The notes under the pieces were generated by a model that had not been told where the DNA came from, searched no databases, and was given only the letters and a program-made list of their open reading frames with translations. The position numbers were made by a program, and so were the translations under genes. Positions 41,501-53,640 of a DNA stretch of 64,000 nt are shown here, piece by piece (the stretch's first letter is position 1; every line of letters begins with the position of its first letter). The DNA lies in assembly GCF_001590925.1 (NCBI RefSeq), contig NZ_BCTU01000029.1, forward strand, positions 30,415 to 94,414, read 5' to 3'. This DNA comes from Serratia plymuthica NBRC 102599. GTDB taxonomy: Bacteria; Pseudomonadota; Gammaproteobacteria; Enterobacterales; Enterobacteriaceae.

Positions 41501-43474
41501 TTATGCATCACCGAAACGGCGACGTGGTGCAGCCGGAGCGGCATCATCACGACGCGGCGCGCGTTGACCGTCACGGCTGGCGTTGCCACGACGTTCGCCA
41601 GCTGCAGCAGGAGCACCGCCTTCGCGACGCTCACTGAAAGAACGACGCGGTGCACCGGCGCCGGCACCTTCACGACGTTCGCCGTTGAACGGACGACCAC
41701 CGCCACGACGCTCGCCACCTGCACCTGGAGCACCGCCTTCGCGACGCTCACGACGTTCATGCGGCTGCGCATCGCCCAGCAATTGCATGTTCATCGGCTT
41801 GTTCAGGATGCGGGTACGGGTGAAGTGAGACAGGATCTCGCCCGGCATGCCTTTTGGCAGTTCGATGGTGGAGTGACCGGCAAACAGCTTGATGTTACCG
41901 ATGTAACGGCTGCTGATGTCACCTTCGTTAGCGATCGCGCCAACGATATGACGAACTTCCACACCGTCATCACGGCCCACTTCAATGCGGTACAGCTGCA
42001 TTTCGCCAACGTCACGACGTTCGCGACGTGGGCGCTCGGCACCACCGTCACGGCTGTCTGGACGCGCTTCACGGCGACGGTCGTTGCCACGATCAGAGCC
42101 ACGCTCGTCACGGTCGTTGAACTCACGACGTTGACGCGGTTTGAACACCGGATCCGGTGGCAGAATCAGAGGACGTTCGCCCTGTGCCATTTTCAGCAGT
42201 GCTGCGGCCAGGGTTTCCATTTCCAGCTCTTCTTCCGGCTGCAGTTTAGCCAGCAGTGCGCGGTACATGTCCAGATCGCTGCTTTCCAGCTGTTGCTGTA
42301 CTTTAGCGGCGAACTTGGCCAGACGACGCTCACCCAGCAGCTCTGCATTTGGCAGCTCAACTTCTGGAATGGTCAGCTTCATGGTGCGTTCGATGTTGCG
42401 CAGCAGGCGGCGTTCGCGGTTTTCCACGAACAGCAGTGCACGGCCGGCGCGACCAGCACGACCGGTACGGCCGATACGGTGAACGTAAGACTCGGAATCC
42501 ATAGGGATGTCGTAGTTCACAACCAGGCTGATACGCTCCACGTCCAGACCACGAGCGGCAACGTCGGTAGCGATCAGGATATCCAGACGACCGTCTTTCA
42601 GACGCTCCAGGGTCTGCTCACGCAGTGCCTGGTTCATGTCACCGTTCAGTGCGGCGCTGCTGTAACCGCTGCGCTCGAGCGCTTCAGCCACTTCCAGGGT
42701 CGCGTTTTTGGTACGCACGAAGATGATCGCCGCATCAAAGTCTTCAGCTTCCAGGAAACGCACCAGCGCTTCGTTCTTGCGCATGCCTTGCGCAGTCCAG
42801 TAGCTCTGGCTGATGTCCGGACGGGTAGTGATGCTGGACTGAATGCGCACTTCCTGCGGATCTTTCATGAAGCGACGGGTAATGCGACGGATCGCTTCCG
42901 GCATGGTTGCAGAGAACAGCGCGGTCTGATGTTCAGCCGGGATCTCCGCCATGATGGTTTCTACGTCTTCGATAAAGCCCATGCGCAGCATTTCGTCGGC
43001 TTCATCCAGCACCAGACCGCTCAGGTTAGAGAGGTTCAGCGTGCCGCGTTTCAGGTGGTCCAGCAGACGGCCTGGGGTACCCACTACGATTTGTGGGCCC
43101 TGACGCAAGGCGCGCAGCTGTACGTCGTAACGTTGGCCGCCGTACAGGGCAACAACATTAACGCCAGTCATATGTTTAGAGAAATCAGTCATCGCTTCAG
43201 CAACCTGAACCGCCAGTTCGCGGGTCGGTGCCAGCACCAGAATCTGTGGTGCCTTCAGGGAAGCGTCAAGGTTGTGCAGCAGTGGCAGCGAGAACGCTGC
43301 AGTTTTACCGCTACCGGTCTGTGCCATGCCCAGCACATCACGGCCGTTCAACAGGTGAGGAATACACTCAGCCTGGATCGGTGACGGTTTTTCGTAGCCC
43401 AGATCGGTCAGGGCAGAAATGATAGGAGCAGACAGCCCCAGGTCAGCAAAAGAGGTTTCAAGCTCAGTAGTCAT
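41501..43474 (-). CDS. deaD: Cold-shock DEAD-box RNA helicase DeaD (CsdA)
   Basis: 657 residues. It unwinds RNA in ribosome assembly and mRNA decay at low temperature. The N-terminal Q motif leads into Walker A Ala-Gln-Thr-Gly-Ser-Gly-Lys-Thr, then Pro-Thr-Arg-Glu-Leu, Asp-Glu-Ala-Asp, Ser-Ala-Thr, and the C-terminal helicase motif His-Arg-Ile-Gly-Arg-Thr-Gly-Arg. After about residue 565 comes an RNA-binding domain and a low-complexity Arg/Gly/Ala/Glu tail with repeated Gly-Glu-Arg-Arg and Arg-Arg-Glu-Gly. ATG 43474 has GAGG upstream within yrbN; the five-residue longer frame lacks a ribosome site. Expression is probably coupled to yrbN. Confidence 0.96.
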   Translation of the reverse strand: MTTELETSFADLGLSAPIISALTDLGYEKPSPIQAECIPHLLNGRDVLGMAQTGSGKTAAFSLPLLHNLDASLKAPQILVLAPTRELAVQVAEAMTDFSKHMTGVNVVALYGGQRYDVQLRALRQGPQIVVGTPGRLLDHLKRGTLNLSNLSGLVLDEADEMLRMGFIEDVETIMAEIPAEHQTALFSATMPEAIRRITRRFMKDPQEVRIQSSITTRPDISQSYWTAQGMRKNEALVRFLEAEDFDAAIIFVRTKNATLEVAEALERSGYSSAALNGDMNQALREQTLERLKDGRLDILIATDVAARGLDVERISLVVNYDIPMDSESYVHRIGRTGRAGRAGRALLFVENRERRLLRNIERTMKLTIPEVELPNAELLGERRLAKFAAKVQQQLESSDLDMYRALLAKLQPEEELEMETLAAALLKMAQGERPLILPPDPVFKPRQRREFNDRDERGSDRGNDRRREARPDSRDGGAERPRRERRDVGEMQLYRIEVGRDDGVEVRHIVGAIANEGDISSRYIGNIKLFAGHSTIELPKGMPGEILSHFTRTRILNKPMNMQLLGDAQPHERRERREGGAPGAGGERRGGGRPFNGERREGAGAGAPRRSFSERREGGAPAAAGERRGNASRDGQRAPRRDDAAPAAPRRRFGDA

Positions 43475-43544
43475 GTACACGTGCCTCATTAATAATGGCA
43501 GCCAGTCTACATAACTCGTCGAGAAAATTTTCAGTCATTTTCAT
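43464..43544 (-). CDS. yrbN: Leader peptide YrbN overlapping the deaD start
   Basis: A 26-codon gene read ATG AAA ATG ACT..., ending ...GAC TAC TGA. The product begins Met-Lys-Met-Thr-Glu-Asn-Phe and ends Ala-Arg-Val-His-Asp-Tyr, which matches the E. coli YrbN peptide upstream of deaD as I recall it. It overlaps the deaD start codon by 11 bases in another frame, and the deaD ribosome site lies inside it. This arrangement implies translational coupling. Confidence 0.8.
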   Translation of the reverse strand: MKMTENFLDELCRLAAIINEARVHDY

Positions 43545-43661
43545 TGAAAAGTGTGAACCGGCTCAAATTAGATTATAAAACGAACAAAGAAGCCCTCGCC
43601 CGTTAAGGCGATAACTTTGGCTATAAAACCAATGTATATCAGGCTGATAGTTGTTCGTCAG

Positions 43662-44546
43662 CTATTGCTGGTCCGATTCCGATAGGTCGTCTTGTTCTTG
43701 GCCCAACAGCGCCAATTCCAACAATGCATAGCGGTGCTCAACGAAATTATGAACGTTGTTAGCAACCGTCAGTTTGAACAGCGCCGAAGCGGTGTCCTTG
43801 TCCCCCAGACTCAGGTAGTGTTTACCCAAATAGAAGTCAGTTTCACTGAGATGCTCAGCGAGCGAAGTGTTATCCGTTGCATCTGCCTTGAGCTTTTCCA
43901 TCAGCGTTTTTTCACTGATGTTGCCCAGGTAGAATTCGACAATATTCCATCCCCATTGCCCTCGGTTCGCTTTGTCATAACGCTGCTGGAGCGCTACGTC
44001 AGCCTTCTTGGGATCGATTTCTCTTTCCACAAGATACAGCCACAACGAACGGAAGGGATCGTTTGGGTCGTCTTGATAAAACGCCTGCAGATCATCCTGC
44101 GCCAACGGGAAGCGGCCGCCATAATACAGTGCGATGCCCCGGTTTAAACGCGCGTAATTGTAAGTTGGATCAAGCTCTAGTACAGAATCAAACGCTTCAT
44201 AGGCAGCATCAAAATTGCCTGCCTGCGTTAAGTAAATGCCCAGGTAGTTGAAAACTTCTGGCATATCAGGACGTATCGCCAGCGCTTGCGAGAAATCATT
44301 GCGCGCCAGTGCACGTAGCCCGAGGCTATCATACAGCACACCGCGCTCATATAAAAGCTGCGCACGCTCATCGTCCGTCAGTGCCCGGCTGGCAAGTATT
44401 TGTTCCATGCGCGCCAGGATCACTTCCTGCTGCAGCGTTGGCTGCAACGGGATCGCCAAAACTTCGTCTTTACGCCAATCATGGTTGCTGCATCCTGCCA
44501 GCATGAGTGCTGTCGCAACGTAACACCAGCGCAAGAAAGGCTTCAT
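43662..44546 (-). CDS. nlpI: Outer-membrane lipoprotein NlpI (TPR protein)
   Basis: 294 residues. The signal ends in Leu-Ala-Gly-Cys19, the lipidation site. Tetratricopeptide repeats are visible from about residue 60 ([31 protein letters not shown]). NlpI is an adaptor for the protease Prc and for peptidoglycan hydrolase complexes. ATG 44546 follows GGGAA; the longer frame is noise. It lies between pnp and deaD as in E. coli. Confidence 0.95.
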   Translation of the reverse strand: MKPFLRWCYVATALMLAGCSNHDWRKDEVLAIPLQPTLQQEVILARMEQILASRALTDDERAQLLYERGVLYDSLGLRALARNDFSQALAIRPDMPEVFNYLGIYLTQAGNFDAAYEAFDSVLELDPTYNYARLNRGIALYYGGRFPLAQDDLQAFYQDDPNDPFRSLWLYLVEREIDPKKADVALQQRYDKANRGQWGWNIVEFYLGNISEKTLMEKLKADATDNTSLAEHLSETDFYLGKHYLSLGDKDTASALFKLTVANNVHNFVEHRYALLELALLGQEQDDLSESDQQ

Positions 44547-44674
44547 TTCCCACTCCCGAAGACAAACATTGGATGAACATCCTGTCATCCGTTTGCTAAT
44601 ACGCAGGCATCCTACCCGCGCGATACGAACAGCTCCCAACCCCATGGCGGGGAGCTGTAAATCTATCTATACAG

Positions 44675-46798
44675 TTATTCTGCTTCAGGCGCAGGTGCAG
44701 ATGAACCTGCTTCTGGCGCTGTAGCTTCTTTGATGCTCAGACGCACACGGCCCTGACGGTCAACTTCCAGTACCTTAACCGGTACTTCCTGACCCATCTG
44801 CAGATAGTCGGTCACTTTCTCAACGCGCTTGTCAGCGATTTGAGAGATGTGCACCAGACCTTCTTTACCACCGCCGATCGCCACGAATGCGCCGAAATCA
44901 ACGATACGGGTCACTTTACCCTGGTAAATACGGCCCACTTCGATCTCTGCGGTGATCTCTTCGATGCGGCGGATAGCGAACTTGGCTTTCTCACCGTCGG
45001 TAGCAGCAATTTTAACCGTACCATCATCTTCGATTTCGATGGTAGTGCCGGTCTCTTCGGTCAGCGCACGGATGACAGAGCCGCCTTTACCGATCACGTC
45101 TTTGATCTTGTCCGGGTTGATTCGGATGGTGTGGATACGTGGTGCGAACTGAGAGATATCGCCACGCGGGGTGCTGATAGCCTGTTCCATCACGCCCAGG
45201 ATGTGCAGACGCGCGCCCTTGGCCTGGTTCAGTGCCACCTGCATGATTTCGCGGGTGATGCCTTCAATTTTAATGTCCATCTGCAGCGCGGTAATACCGT
45301 CACGGCTACCGGCTACTTTGAAGTCCATGTCGCCCAGGTGATCTTCGTCACCCAGAATGTCGGACAGAACGACAAAGTTATCTTGTTCTTTAACCAGGCC
45401 CATTGCGATACCTGCAACGGCGGCCTTGATTGGCACGCCTGCGTCCATCAGCGCCAGAGAGGCACCACAGACAGAAGCCATTGAAGAAGAACCGTTGGAT
45501 TCGGTGATTTCAGAAACCACACGCACCGTGTACGGGAAATCCTCTGGTTTAGGCATCATAGCCAATACACCGCGTTTCGCCAGGCGACCGTGACCAATTT
45601 CACGACGTTTAGGCGAACCCACCATACCGGTCTCACCTACGGAGTACGGAGGGAAGTTGTAGTGGAACAGGAAGCTGTCGGTTTTCTCACCCATCAGCTC
45701 ATCCAGGTTTTGCGCGTCACGGGCGGTGCCCAGCGTTGCAGTAACCAGAGCCTGAGTCTCGCCACGGGTGAACAGTGCGGAACCGTGGGTACGCGGCAGC
45801 ACGCCGGTGCGCACGTCCAGACCACGGATCATGTCTTTTTCACGGCCGTCGATACGCGGCTCGCCACGCAGCACGCGGCTACGTACAACGTTTTTCTCAA
45901 CGCTGCCCAGGATGTCCTGAATTTCAGACGCGTCCAGGGTTTCGTCCTGTGCCAGCAGGGTTTCAATTACGCTGCTCTTGATCGCATCTACCTGAGCGTA
46001 ACGCTCTTGTTTCTCGGTGATGTGATAAGCGTCGCCCAGACGGCTTTCTGCCAGTTCTGCAACGCGCGCGTGCAGCGCTTCGTTGACTGCAGGTGCCTGC
46101 CAGTCCCACTTAGGCTTACCGGCTTCGGCAACCAGGGAGTTGATGTTCTCGATAACAATCTGCTGTTGCTCATGGCCAAAGACCACAGCGCCCAGCATCT
46201 GATCTTCGCTCAGAACGTCAGCTTCGGATTCAACCATCAGCACTGCGCCAGCGGTACCGGCAACCACCAAGTCCAGGCTGCTTTCTTTCAGCTCGTCGGT
46301 CGTTGGGTTCAGCACGTACTGATTGTTGATGTAACCCACGCGTGCAGCGCCGATTGGGCCGTTGAACGGAATACCGGACAGGCTCAGGGCAGCAGAAGCG
46401 CCGATCATCGCAACGATGTCCGGGTTTACCTGCGGGTTAACGGAAACTACGGTCGCGATCACTTGCACTTCATTCAGGAAGCTGTCCGGGAACAGTGGAC
46501 GGATCGGACGGTCAATCAGGCGTGAGGTCAGGGTTTCGCCTTCGCTCGGACGGCCTTCACGACGGAAAAAGCTGCCCGGGATACGACCAGCAGCGTAAGT
46601 ACGCTCCTGATAGTTAACGGTCAGTGGGAAGAAGCTTTGGCCTGGCTTGGCTTTTTTCTGGCCAACTACGGTAACGAATACTGCGGTGTCATCCATGCTC
46701 ACCATAACGGCGGCGGTGGCCTGACGAGCCATCATACCGGTCTCGATGGTGACGGTATGCTGGCCATACTGGAATTTGCGAATGATCGGTGTCAGCAA
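44675..46798 (-). CDS. pnp: Polynucleotide phosphorylase
   Basis: 707 residues. It degrades RNA 3' to 5' using phosphate and is part of the degradosome. Two RNase PH-like cores are joined by a helical domain, then KH (about 550-610) and S1 (about 620-690) domains; key blocks are [17 protein letters not shown] and [10 protein letters not shown]. The start is TTG 46798 with AAGGAT seven bases before, as in E. coli. It is likely autoregulated through the RNase III hairpin in its leader. Confidence 0.95.
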   Translation of the reverse strand: MLTPIIRKFQYGQHTVTIETGMMARQATAAVMVSMDDTAVFVTVVGQKKAKPGQSFFPLTVNYQERTYAAGRIPGSFFRREGRPSEGETLTSRLIDRPIRPLFPDSFLNEVQVIATVVSVNPQVNPDIVAMIGASAALSLSGIPFNGPIGAARVGYINNQYVLNPTTDELKESSLDLVVAGTAGAVLMVESEADVLSEDQMLGAVVFGHEQQQIVIENINSLVAEAGKPKWDWQAPAVNEALHARVAELAESRLGDAYHITEKQERYAQVDAIKSSVIETLLAQDETLDASEIQDILGSVEKNVVRSRVLRGEPRIDGREKDMIRGLDVRTGVLPRTHGSALFTRGETQALVTATLGTARDAQNLDELMGEKTDSFLFHYNFPPYSVGETGMVGSPKRREIGHGRLAKRGVLAMMPKPEDFPYTVRVVSEITESNGSSSMASVCGASLALMDAGVPIKAAVAGIAMGLVKEQDNFVVLSDILGDEDHLGDMDFKVAGSRDGITALQMDIKIEGITREIMQVALNQAKGARLHILGVMEQAISTPRGDISQFAPRIHTIRINPDKIKDVIGKGGSVIRALTEETGTTIEIEDDGTVKIAATDGEKAKFAIRRIEEITAEIEVGRIYQGKVTRIVDFGAFVAIGGGKEGLVHISQIADKRVEKVTDYLQMGQEVPVKVLEVDRQGRVRLSIKEATAPEAGSSAPAPEAE

Positions 46799-46880
46799 AA
46801 TTATATCCTTGATTAACGGCGCGCAATCGTATTGACGACTCGACACGCCAGTGACTCGATTTGCCTTCTCACTACATCCT

Positions 46881-46938
46881 CGCGACTAATGACAATCCTT
46901 ATCTCAAGCCTGAGACAAAGCCTCTCATTAGCCGCGCG
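46881..46938 (-). promoter_or_regulatory. pnp leader stem-loop (RNase III site)
   Basis: CGCGACTAATGA and TCATTAGCCGCGCG pair almost completely in the rpsO-pnp spacer, about 85-140 bases before pnp. E. coli pnp mRNA is cut by RNase III at an equivalent long stem, after which PNPase represses its own translation. Confidence 0.7.
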
Positions 46939-47011
46939 AACCTCTGTAACGGAAGAACCTGTTTGGAAACATCAGTAATACATTAACCTGATTTGCTTAT
47001 GCTTCCTAGAA

Positions 47012-47037
47012 GAAAGGGGCCAAAATAGGCCCCTTTC
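47012..47037 (-). terminator. Terminator after rpsO
   Basis: GAAAGGGGCC and GGCCCCTTTC pair around a six-base loop, 18 bases after the rpsO stop. On the minus strand the tail is TTTCTTCT. In E. coli the equivalent terminator is partly read through into pnp. Confidence 0.75.
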
Positions 47038-47054
47038 CGCTGAAACTTGCTAGA

Positions 47055-47324
47055 TTAGCGACGCAGACCCAGACGCTCGATCAGGCTGGTGTAACGTGCT
47101 ACATCTTTACGCTTCAGGTAATCCAGCAGCTTACGACGCTGAGAAACCATACGCAGCAGACCACGACGGCTGTGGTGATCTTTTTTGTGTTCTGAGAAGT
47201 GGCCTTGCAGATGGTTGATCTGCGCAGTCAACAGGGCAACCTGAACTTCGGTAGAACCGCTGTCGTTAGTACCACGACCAAAATCAGCTACGATTTGAGC
47301 TTTAGCTTCAACACTTAGAGACAT
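47055..47324 (-). CDS. rpsO: 30S ribosomal protein S15
   Basis: 89 residues, the standard length. It binds 16S rRNA helix 22. The highly conserved segments [14 protein letters not shown] and [12 protein letters not shown] are present, and it ends Ile-Glu-Arg-Leu-Gly-Leu-Arg-Arg. ATG 47324 gives the known N-terminus. S15 represses its own translation in E. coli; the 5' region is present but I did not model the pseudoknot. Confidence 0.97.
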   Translation of the reverse strand: MSLSVEAKAQIVADFGRGTNDSGSTEVQVALLTAQINHLQGHFSEHKKDHHSRRGLLRMVSQRRKLLDYLKRKDVARYTSLIERLGLRR

Positions 47325-47448
47325 TGTCATACTCCAGATTATAGATAATAAATACAGGCGCCGATCTCTAATTCAGCAACCCAATGCATAAGCTGCGCCA
47401 TTCTACTCTTAGCGCAGTGCGATCGCAAGGCAGTGCGTTTTTCCACCC

Positions 47449-48393
47449 TCAGTCGAAATGTTCGACCACCAGGCGACGCGGCGCTACGCGACCGTCATCG
47501 GCGATGTCACCTACGCCGATAAATTTACGCTCTTCACCTTCGGTCATTCGCACCATGCCCGAGGCCGGTGCGCCGGCAACCTGTACCGGCTGCCCCTGCT
47601 TGACGTAACCCGCAACGACCGGCAGCAAATTCACTTCCGGGTAGTTTTCTACCGGGCTGTCCATCGGCATCAGCAACGGATCGAGCAACTCGCCAGGCGC
47701 GATTTCCTGCGCCTGGGCTTGATCCAGCAACGCGTTCAACTGCTCAAGCGTGACCATACGTTCGATCGGATAAGTCGCTACCTGCAAACGACGCAGATAG
47801 ATCACGTGCGCGCCGCAGCCCAGCAGTTCACCGAGATCATCGGTGATGGTGCGGATGTAGGTGCCTTTCGAACAGTGGATTTCCAACTCCAGCTCGTCGC
47901 CTTCCCAGCGAATGAACTGCAGTTCATACACCGTGATGCTACGCGCTTCACGCGGCACTTCGATACCCTGGCGCGCATACTCGTAGAGTTTCTTGCCCTG
48001 GTACTTCAGCGCCGAGTACATCGACGGCACTTGCTTGATATCGCCGCGGAAACTGTCCAGCGCCGTATCGAGTTGCGCCTGAGTGAAATTCACCGGGCGC
48101 TCTTGCACAATCTGGCCGTCCGCATCCGAGGTGTCGGTACGCTGACCCAGCTTGGCAATGACACGATAGCGTTTATCGGAGTCGAGCAGGAATTGCGAGA
48201 ACTTGGTCGCCTCACCCAGGCAAATCGGCAGCATGCCTGTCGCCAGCGGATCGAGCGCGCCGGTGTGGCCCGCGCGATTGGCGTTATAAAGGCGTTTCAC
48301 TTTTTGCAGAGCGTCGTTGGACGACAGACCCTGCGGTTTGTCCAGCAACAGTACGCCGTGAATATCACGGCCGCGGCGACGAGGGCGACTCAT
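47449..48393 (-). CDS. truB: tRNA pseudouridine-55 synthase
   Basis: 314 residues, exactly as in E. coli. It makes pseudouridine 55 in the T loop of tRNAs. Motifs are [11 protein letters not shown] near residue 17, the catalytic Asp in [12 protein letters not shown], and Cys-Ser-Lys-Gly-Thr-Tyr-Ile-Arg-Thr. A PUA-like C-terminal domain follows. The start overlaps the rbfA stop by one base (TAATG). Confidence 0.96.
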   Translation of the reverse strand: MSRPRRRGRDIHGVLLLDKPQGLSSNDALQKVKRLYNANRAGHTGALDPLATGMLPICLGEATKFSQFLLDSDKRYRVIAKLGQRTDTSDADGQIVQERPVNFTQAQLDTALDSFRGDIKQVPSMYSALKYQGKKLYEYARQGIEVPREARSITVYELQFIRWEGDELELEIHCSKGTYIRTITDDLGELLGCGAHVIYLRRLQVATYPIERMVTLEQLNALLDQAQAQEIAPGELLDPLLMPMDSPVENYPEVNLLPVVAGYVKQGQPVQVAGAPASGMVRMTEGEERKFIGVGDIADDGRVAPRRLVVEHFD

Positions 48394-48803
48394 TAAGCCT
48401 CCTCGTCATCGCCTGATGCAGAACGGCGTTCGGCGTCATTCTTCACGACGTTGGTCACCAGGTTGGACATGCGCATGCCTTCCACCAGTGAGTTGTCGTA
48501 CGCGAAGGTCAGCTCAGGCACCACGCGCAGGCGCATGGCTTTACCCAGCAGCGTGCGGATGTAGCCGGAAGCGTCTTCCAGCGCTTTAATGCCTTTAGGC
48601 ACCAGATCCGGATCGGCGTTTTCGGTCAACACGTTCAGGAAGGTGACGTAAACCTTGGCATAGGCCAAATCACGAGAAACTTCTACACCAGAAACGGTAG
48701 CCATGCCGATACGCGGATCTTTGACTTCACGCTGCAGAATGATAGCAATCTCTTTTTGCATCTCTTGTGCCACGCGCTGACCGCGGCTGAATTCTTTTGC
48801 CAT
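48393..48803 (-). CDS. rbfA: Ribosome-binding factor A
   Basis: 136 residues. It helps mature the 16S rRNA 5' end and is needed in the cold. A KH-like fold with [12 protein letters not shown] near the start, [12 protein letters not shown], and Ala-Lys-Val-Tyr-Val-Thr-Phe. ATG 48803 is used because the longer frame adds ten unconserved residues. Between infB and truB as in E. coli. Confidence 0.96.
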   Translation of the reverse strand: MAKEFSRGQRVAQEMQKEIAIILQREVKDPRIGMATVSGVEVSRDLAYAKVYVTFLNVLTENADPDLVPKGIKALEDASGYIRTLLGKAMRLRVVPELTFAYDNSLVEGMRMSNLVTNVVKNDAERRSASGDDEEA

Positions 48804-48871
48804 TATGGATTCTCCAGACAAATCGGGGGGCACAAGGCCCCCCGGAACAGACTTAAGCAGATGTGCAAGCG

Positions 48872-51559
48872 TTAAGCGATGGTGCGTTGAATCTCAATGA
48901 TTTCGAACACTTCGATCATGTCGCCGACGCGCACGTCGTTGTAGTTCTTAACGCCGATACCACATTCCATGCCGTTACGGACTTCGTTAACGTCATCTTT
49001 GAAGCGGCGCAGGGATTCCAGCTCGCCTTCATAGATAACCACGTTGTCGCGCAGAACGCGGATTGGGTTGTGACGCTTGATCGTCCCTTCGGTAACCATA
49101 CAACCTGCGATGGCACCAAATTTCGGAGATTTGAACACGTCACGCACGGCGGCCAGACCGATAATCTGCTGCTTGTACTCAGGCGCCAGCATACCGCTCA
49201 TCGCCTGCTTCACTTCGTCGATCAGGTTATAGATGACGGAGTAGTAACGCAGATCCAGGCTTTCAGCTTCAATCACGCGGCGCGCAGAAGCGTCGGCACG
49301 GACGTTGAAGCCCAGAATGATAGCGTTGGAAGCCGCTGCCAGCGTTGCGTCGGTTTCGGTGATACCCCCCACGCCGGAGCCGACAATCTTCACTTTCACT
49401 TCGTCGGTAGAGAGTTTCTGCAGTGATTCGGAAATCGCTTCACAAGAACCCTGTACGTCAGATTTCAGTACGATGTTCAGCTCAGAAACTTCACCGTCGG
49501 TCATGTTAGCGAACATGTTTTCCAGTTTAGATTTCTGCTGACGCGCCAGCTTAACTTCGCGGAACTTGCCTTGACGGTACAGCGCAACTTCACGCGCTTT
49601 CTTCTCGTCACGCACCACGGTCGCTTCATCACCGGCGGCAGGAACGCTGGACAGGCCCAGGATCTCAACCGGAATAGAAGGACCCGCAGAGGTCACTTCG
49701 CGACCCAGTTCGTCACGCATGGCACGTACACGGCCGTATTCGAAGCCACACAGAACGATATCGCCTTTGTTCAGCGTACCTTCCTGTACCAGCACGGTAG
49801 CAACCGGACCACGACCTTTATCCAGGAAGGATTCGATAACCACGCCGCTGGCCATGCCGCTGCGTACGGCTTTCAGTTCGAGAACTTCGGCCTGCAACAA
49901 GATAGCGTTCAGCAGTTCGTCGATACCGGTACCGGCTTTCGCAGATACGTGAACGAACTGTGCTTCGCCGCCCCACTCTTCCGGCATAACGCCGTACTGG
50001 GACAGTTCCTGCTTAACGCGGTCCGGATCGGCTTCCGGCTTGTCGATTTTGTTCACTGCAACCACCAACGGCACCTTCGCTGCTTTCGCATGCTGAATAG
50101 CTTCGATGGTTTGCGGCATCACGCCGTCGTCGGCTGCAACAACCAGAACAACGATGTCTGTCGCCTGAGCACCGCGGGCACGCATTGAGGTAAAGGCTGC
50201 GTGGCCTGGGGTATCCAGGAAGGTGATCATGCCGTTGTCGGTTTCTACGTGGTAAGCACCGATATGCTGGGTAATACCACCGGCCTCGCCTGCTGCCACC
50301 TTGGTGGAGCGGATGTAGTCCAGCAGAGAAGTTTTACCGTGGTCAACGTGGCCCATGATGGTCACGACAGGTGCACGTGACTCGGCAGCAGCACCGGTAT
50401 CACGGTCGCTCATCAGCGCTTCTTCCAGCTCGTTCTCACGACGCAGGATAACTTTGTGGCCCATCTCTTCGGCAACCAGCTGTGCGGTTTCCTGGTCGAT
50501 GACCTGGTTAATGGTGGCCATTGCGCCCAGTTTCATCATCGCTTTGATGACCTGAGAGCCTTTAACCGCCATTTTGTTAGCCAGTTCGGCTACGGTGATG
50601 GTTTCGCCGATCACAACGTCACGGTTAACCACCTGAGCCGGCTTGTTGAAGCCCTGCTGAAGAGTACTTGGCTTACGCTTGCCTTTACCGCCACGGGTAA
50701 CGGCGCGCGCTTCTTCACGGTCTGCTTTAGACTCGGAAAGCTTGTTGCCTTTCTTCTGCTTGGTCGCTTTACCGCCACGAGTGCGGGCGCGGCGCTCGCC
50801 TTCAACTTTGGCGTCGTTTTCGTCTTCGGCTGCACGGGCGTGCTGAGAGGTGGTCACGTGGTAATCGGCTGTTTCAACCGCAGCGCTTGCTGCTTCAGCT
50901 TCGGCCCACTTCTCGCCGTTCTCTTCGGCCATACGGCGCGCTTCTTCCGCTACGCGTTTGGCGTCTTCTTCAACCTTGCGGCGCACTTCTTCTTCCGCTT
51001 TACGTTTCAGTTCTGCGGCTTCGGCTTCACGGCGTGCTTTTTCTGCCTGAGCTGGCTTGGTCATTTCGTCGGTATGTTGATTGGTCACTTTTTCTTTTTC
51101 CGCTGAATTACGCTTAGCAATCTCCGCGGCCTCACGTTTGGCTTGGTCTTCGGCTGCGCGCTTTGCTTCTGCTTCGCGTTTCGCCAGCTCTTCCGCTGCG
51201 CGCTGTGCCTGCTCTTCCGCTTCACGCTGTGCCTGCTCTGCCGCTTCAGCCTGTTGGGCTTCTGGCGTATCGCGATTTACATAAGTGCGTTTCTTGCGGA
51301 CTTCGATTTGCACCGATTTACTTTTACCGCCGGTGCTCGGAATATTCAAGGTGCTGCGCGTTTTGCGCTGCAACGTGAGCTTACCCGGCGCACTACCGTG
51401 TTCACGGTTAAGGTGCGCCAGTAAGGCTTCTTTCTCGTGCTGGGTCACAGAGTCTGTCTCAGACTTGTTAATCCCTGCATCAGCAAACTGCTGTACCAGG
51501 CGATCAACTGGAGTCTGAATCTCTGCTGCCAGCGATTTTACGGTTACATCTGTCGTCAT
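48872..51559 (-). CDS. infB: Translation initiation factor IF-2
   Basis: 895 residues. It brings initiator tRNA to the 30S subunit using GTP. The N-terminal half is a long, charged Ala/Glu/Lys/Arg-rich region (about 90-300). The GTPase domain follows: G1 Gly-His-Val-Asp-His-Gly-Lys-Thr, G3 Asp-Thr-Pro-Gly-His, G4 Asn-Lys-Ile-Asp. Internal starts give the shorter forms IF2-2 and IF2-3 in E. coli; whether they exist here was not assessed. Gene order nusA-infB-rbfA is conserved. Confidence 0.97.
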   Translation of the reverse strand: MTTDVTVKSLAAEIQTPVDRLVQQFADAGINKSETDSVTQHEKEALLAHLNREHGSAPGKLTLQRKTRSTLNIPSTGGKSKSVQIEVRKKRTYVNRDTPEAQQAEAAEQAQREAEEQAQRAAEELAKREAEAKRAAEDQAKREAAEIAKRNSAEKEKVTNQHTDEMTKPAQAEKARREAEAAELKRKAEEEVRRKVEEDAKRVAEEARRMAEENGEKWAEAEAASAAVETADYHVTTSQHARAAEDENDAKVEGERRARTRGGKATKQKKGNKLSESKADREEARAVTRGGKGKRKPSTLQQGFNKPAQVVNRDVVIGETITVAELANKMAVKGSQVIKAMMKLGAMATINQVIDQETAQLVAEEMGHKVILRRENELEEALMSDRDTGAAAESRAPVVTIMGHVDHGKTSLLDYIRSTKVAAGEAGGITQHIGAYHVETDNGMITFLDTPGHAAFTSMRARGAQATDIVVLVVAADDGVMPQTIEAIQHAKAAKVPLVVAVNKIDKPEADPDRVKQELSQYGVMPEEWGGEAQFVHVSAKAGTGIDELLNAILLQAEVLELKAVRSGMASGVVIESFLDKGRGPVATVLVQEGTLNKGDIVLCGFEYGRVRAMRDELGREVTSAGPSIPVEILGLSSVPAAGDEATVVRDEKKAREVALYRQGKFREVKLARQQKSKLENMFANMTDGEVSELNIVLKSDVQGSCEAISESLQKLSTDEVKVKIVGSGVGGITETDATLAAASNAIILGFNVRADASARRVIEAESLDLRYYSVIYNLIDEVKQAMSGMLAPEYKQQIIGLAAVRDVFKSPKFGAIAGCMVTEGTIKRHNPIRVLRDNVVIYEGELESLRRFKDDVNEVRNGMECGIGVKNYNDVRVGDMIEVFEIIEIQRTIA

Positions 51560-51583
51560 GCTGTTCCTTCCTGCTACAGTTTA

Positions 51584-53080
51584 TTACGCGTTGTCGCCAA
51601 ACCAACAGATATTACGTGCGGCCATAATCAGCTCGCCGGCTTGCTCATCGCTAAGCCCTTCAATATCCGCCAGATCGTCAACACCCTGCTCGGCAAGATC
51701 TTCCAGCGTACAAACCCCACGCGCGGCCAGTTTAAAGGCCATGCTGCGCTCAAGACCCGGAAGGTTGAGCAAATCGTCAGCAGGTTTTTGGTCGCCCAGG
51801 CTCTCTTCTTGGGCCAGGGCAAGCGTGGTCAATGCAGCTTTGGCGCGATCGCGCAACGCTTCAACCATATCTTCATCCAGACCGTCAATTTCCAGCAGCT
51901 CTTTGATTGGCACGTAAGCCAACTCTTCCAGAGTAGAGAAGCCTTCTTCGACCAGTACGGTGGCGAAATCTTCGTCGATATCAAGATACTTGGTGAAGGT
52001 ATCAATGGCGGCATGAGCTTCGGCCTGGTGCTTGGCCTGCAGATCGTCCGCCGTCATCACGTTCAGTTCCCAACGGTCATCGTCACGATGCTGTTTTAAC
52101 AATTGGGAAGCCAAACGCACGTTTTGGCCATTACGGCCGATCGCCTGTGCCAGATTGCTGGCTTCGACGGCGATATCCATGGTGCAATTATCTTCATCAA
52201 CCACGATCGAGGCAACGTCTGCCGGCGCCATGGCGTTGATGACGAACTGCGCAGGGTTATCATCCCACAGGATGATATCGATACGTTCGCCGCCGAGTTC
52301 GCTCGAAACGGCCTGAACGCGCGCACCGCGCATACCTACGCAAGCGCCGACCGGGTCGATGCGTTTGTCGTTGGTTTTCACAGCAATTTTTGCACGGGAG
52401 CCAGGATCACGGGCTGCCGCTTTAATTTCAGTCACTTCTTCGCCGATTTCCGGCACTTCGATGCGGAACAGTTCTTTCAGCATCTCTGCACTGGAACGGC
52501 TGACGAACAGCTGTGCGCCACGAGCTTCAGGGCGGACGGCGTACAATATGCCGCGAATTCGGTCGCCCGGACGGAAGTTTTCGCGCGGCAGCATGTCTTC
52601 ACGGCCAATGACCGCTTCTGCGTTGCTGCCCAGGTCCAGCGCAATGCTGTCACGGTTAACTTTCTTCACCACGCCGGTGACGATTTCACCTTCGTGCTGA
52701 CGGAAAGCGTCGACGACCATGGCGCGTTCGGCTTCACGTACTTTCTGTACGATAACCTGTTTCGCGGTTTGGGTGGTGATGCGGTCAAAGGTCACAGATT
52801 CGATCTGATCTTCAATGTACCCGCCCAACTCTTCATACTGAGCGGCTTCCAGCGTGATTTCACGCGTTGGCTGGGTCACTTCATCTACGGCGACCCAACG
52901 ACGGAAGGTATCGAAATCGCCGGTTTTGCGGTCAATGCTGACGCGAACCTCAATTTCCTGCTCGTATTTTTTCTTGGTTGCGGTGGCTAATGCGGTTTCC
53001 AACGCTTCGAAAATCTTCTCACGCGGAAGGGATTTTTCGTTGGAAACAGCTTCAACAACAGCCAGAATCTCTTTATTCAT
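51584..53080 (-). CDS. nusA: Transcription elongation/termination factor NusA
   Basis: 498 residues. It binds RNA polymerase and nascent RNA and is involved in pausing, termination and antitermination. Layout: N-terminal polymerase-binding domain (1-125), S1 domain (about 135-200, Gly-Val-Val-Lys-Lys-Val-Asn-Arg), two KH domains (about 230-345, Val-Gly-Met-Arg-Gly-Ala-Arg-Val and Ala-Ile-Gly-Arg-Asn-Gly-Gln-Asn-Val), and two C-terminal acidic repeats. ATG 53080 gives the family N-terminus Met-Asn-Lys-Glu-Ile-Leu. Confidence 0.97.
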   Translation of the reverse strand: MNKEILAVVEAVSNEKSLPREKIFEALETALATATKKKYEQEIEVRVSIDRKTGDFDTFRRWVAVDEVTQPTREITLEAAQYEELGGYIEDQIESVTFDRITTQTAKQVIVQKVREAERAMVVDAFRQHEGEIVTGVVKKVNRDSIALDLGSNAEAVIGREDMLPRENFRPGDRIRGILYAVRPEARGAQLFVSRSSAEMLKELFRIEVPEIGEEVTEIKAAARDPGSRAKIAVKTNDKRIDPVGACVGMRGARVQAVSSELGGERIDIILWDDNPAQFVINAMAPADVASIVVDEDNCTMDIAVEASNLAQAIGRNGQNVRLASQLLKQHRDDDRWELNVMTADDLQAKHQAEAHAAIDTFTKYLDIDEDFATVLVEEGFSTLEELAYVPIKELLEIDGLDEDMVEALRDRAKAALTTLALAQEESLGDQKPADDLLNLPGLERSMAFKLAARGVCTLEDLAEQGVDDLADIEGLSDEQAGELIMAARNICWFGDNA

Positions 53081-53101
53081 CCTAGTTGCCTCATCCAAAC
53101 T

Positions 53102-53554
53102 TTAAAAGTGGGGTACCAGGTTCGCTTTCTGGATGTTGCTCAGCGCGAACACTTCATCTTTCCCTTCCACAGTAACCGTGATCATCTCGCCATCGACAGA
53201 CTTGATAATGCCCTGCCATTTGCGACGGTTCTGTACGGCCATGCGCAGGACCAAGCTGACTTCTTCACCGAGGAAACGAGTATAGTGCTCAGCGGTGAAC
53301 ATCGGGCGATCAAGGCCAGGAGAGGAGACTTCCAAGTTGTAAGCGACTGTGATTGGCTCTTCGACGTCCAATACAGCGCTGACCTGGTGGCTGACATCAG
53401 CACAATCGTCAACATTGATGCCGTTTTCACTATCAATATAGATACGGAGCGTCGATTGGCGCGCACGAATAAATTCGATGCCTACAAGCTCAAAGCCCAA
53501 CGCTTCTACCGGTGCCGAAAGCATCTCTGTTAATTTTTGCTCTAATGTGGACAA
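53102..53554 (-). CDS. rimP: Ribosome maturation factor RimP
   Basis: 150 residues. It is required for 30S assembly. Conserved parts are [27 protein letters not shown], and Val-Ser-Ser-Pro-Gly-Leu-Asp-Arg-Pro. The start is a TTG at 53554, which corresponds to the E. coli protein start; an in-frame TTG four codons earlier (53566) is also possible, and no ATG is available. It is the first protein gene of the nusA-infB operon, just behind a tRNA-fMet gene. Confidence 0.93.
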   Translation of the reverse strand: MSTLEQKLTEMLSAPVEALGFELVGIEFIRARQSTLRIYIDSENGINVDDCADVSHQVSAVLDVEEPITVAYNLEVSSPGLDRPMFTAEHYTRFLGEEVSLVLRMAVQNRRKWQGIIKSVDGEMITVTVEGKDEVFALSNIQKANLVPHF

Positions 53555-53571
53555 GCCCACCCCCAAGACAT

Positions 53572-53640
53572 AAAAAAAGGGCCTAATAGCCCAGTGATTC
53601 TGTTGCCAAATAACAAAAAACCCCGAAAATTCGGGGCTTT
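53572..53640 (-). terminator. Tandem terminators/attenuators between tRNA-fMet and rimP
   Basis: On the minus strand two hairpins stand in a row. The first (53636-53621) has stem CCCCGAA/TTCGGGG followed by TTTTTTG. The second (53592-53579) has stem GGGC/GCCC followed by seven T's, only 17 bases before the rimP start. They would end metY transcripts and let a part continue into rimP-nusA-infB. Confidence 0.8.

Noticed and set aside
41471..43384. 637-codon open frame on the plus strand
   Set aside because: It is fully antisense to deaD, has a Thr/Phe/Gln-rich composition typical of reversed coding frames, and no recognisable domain.
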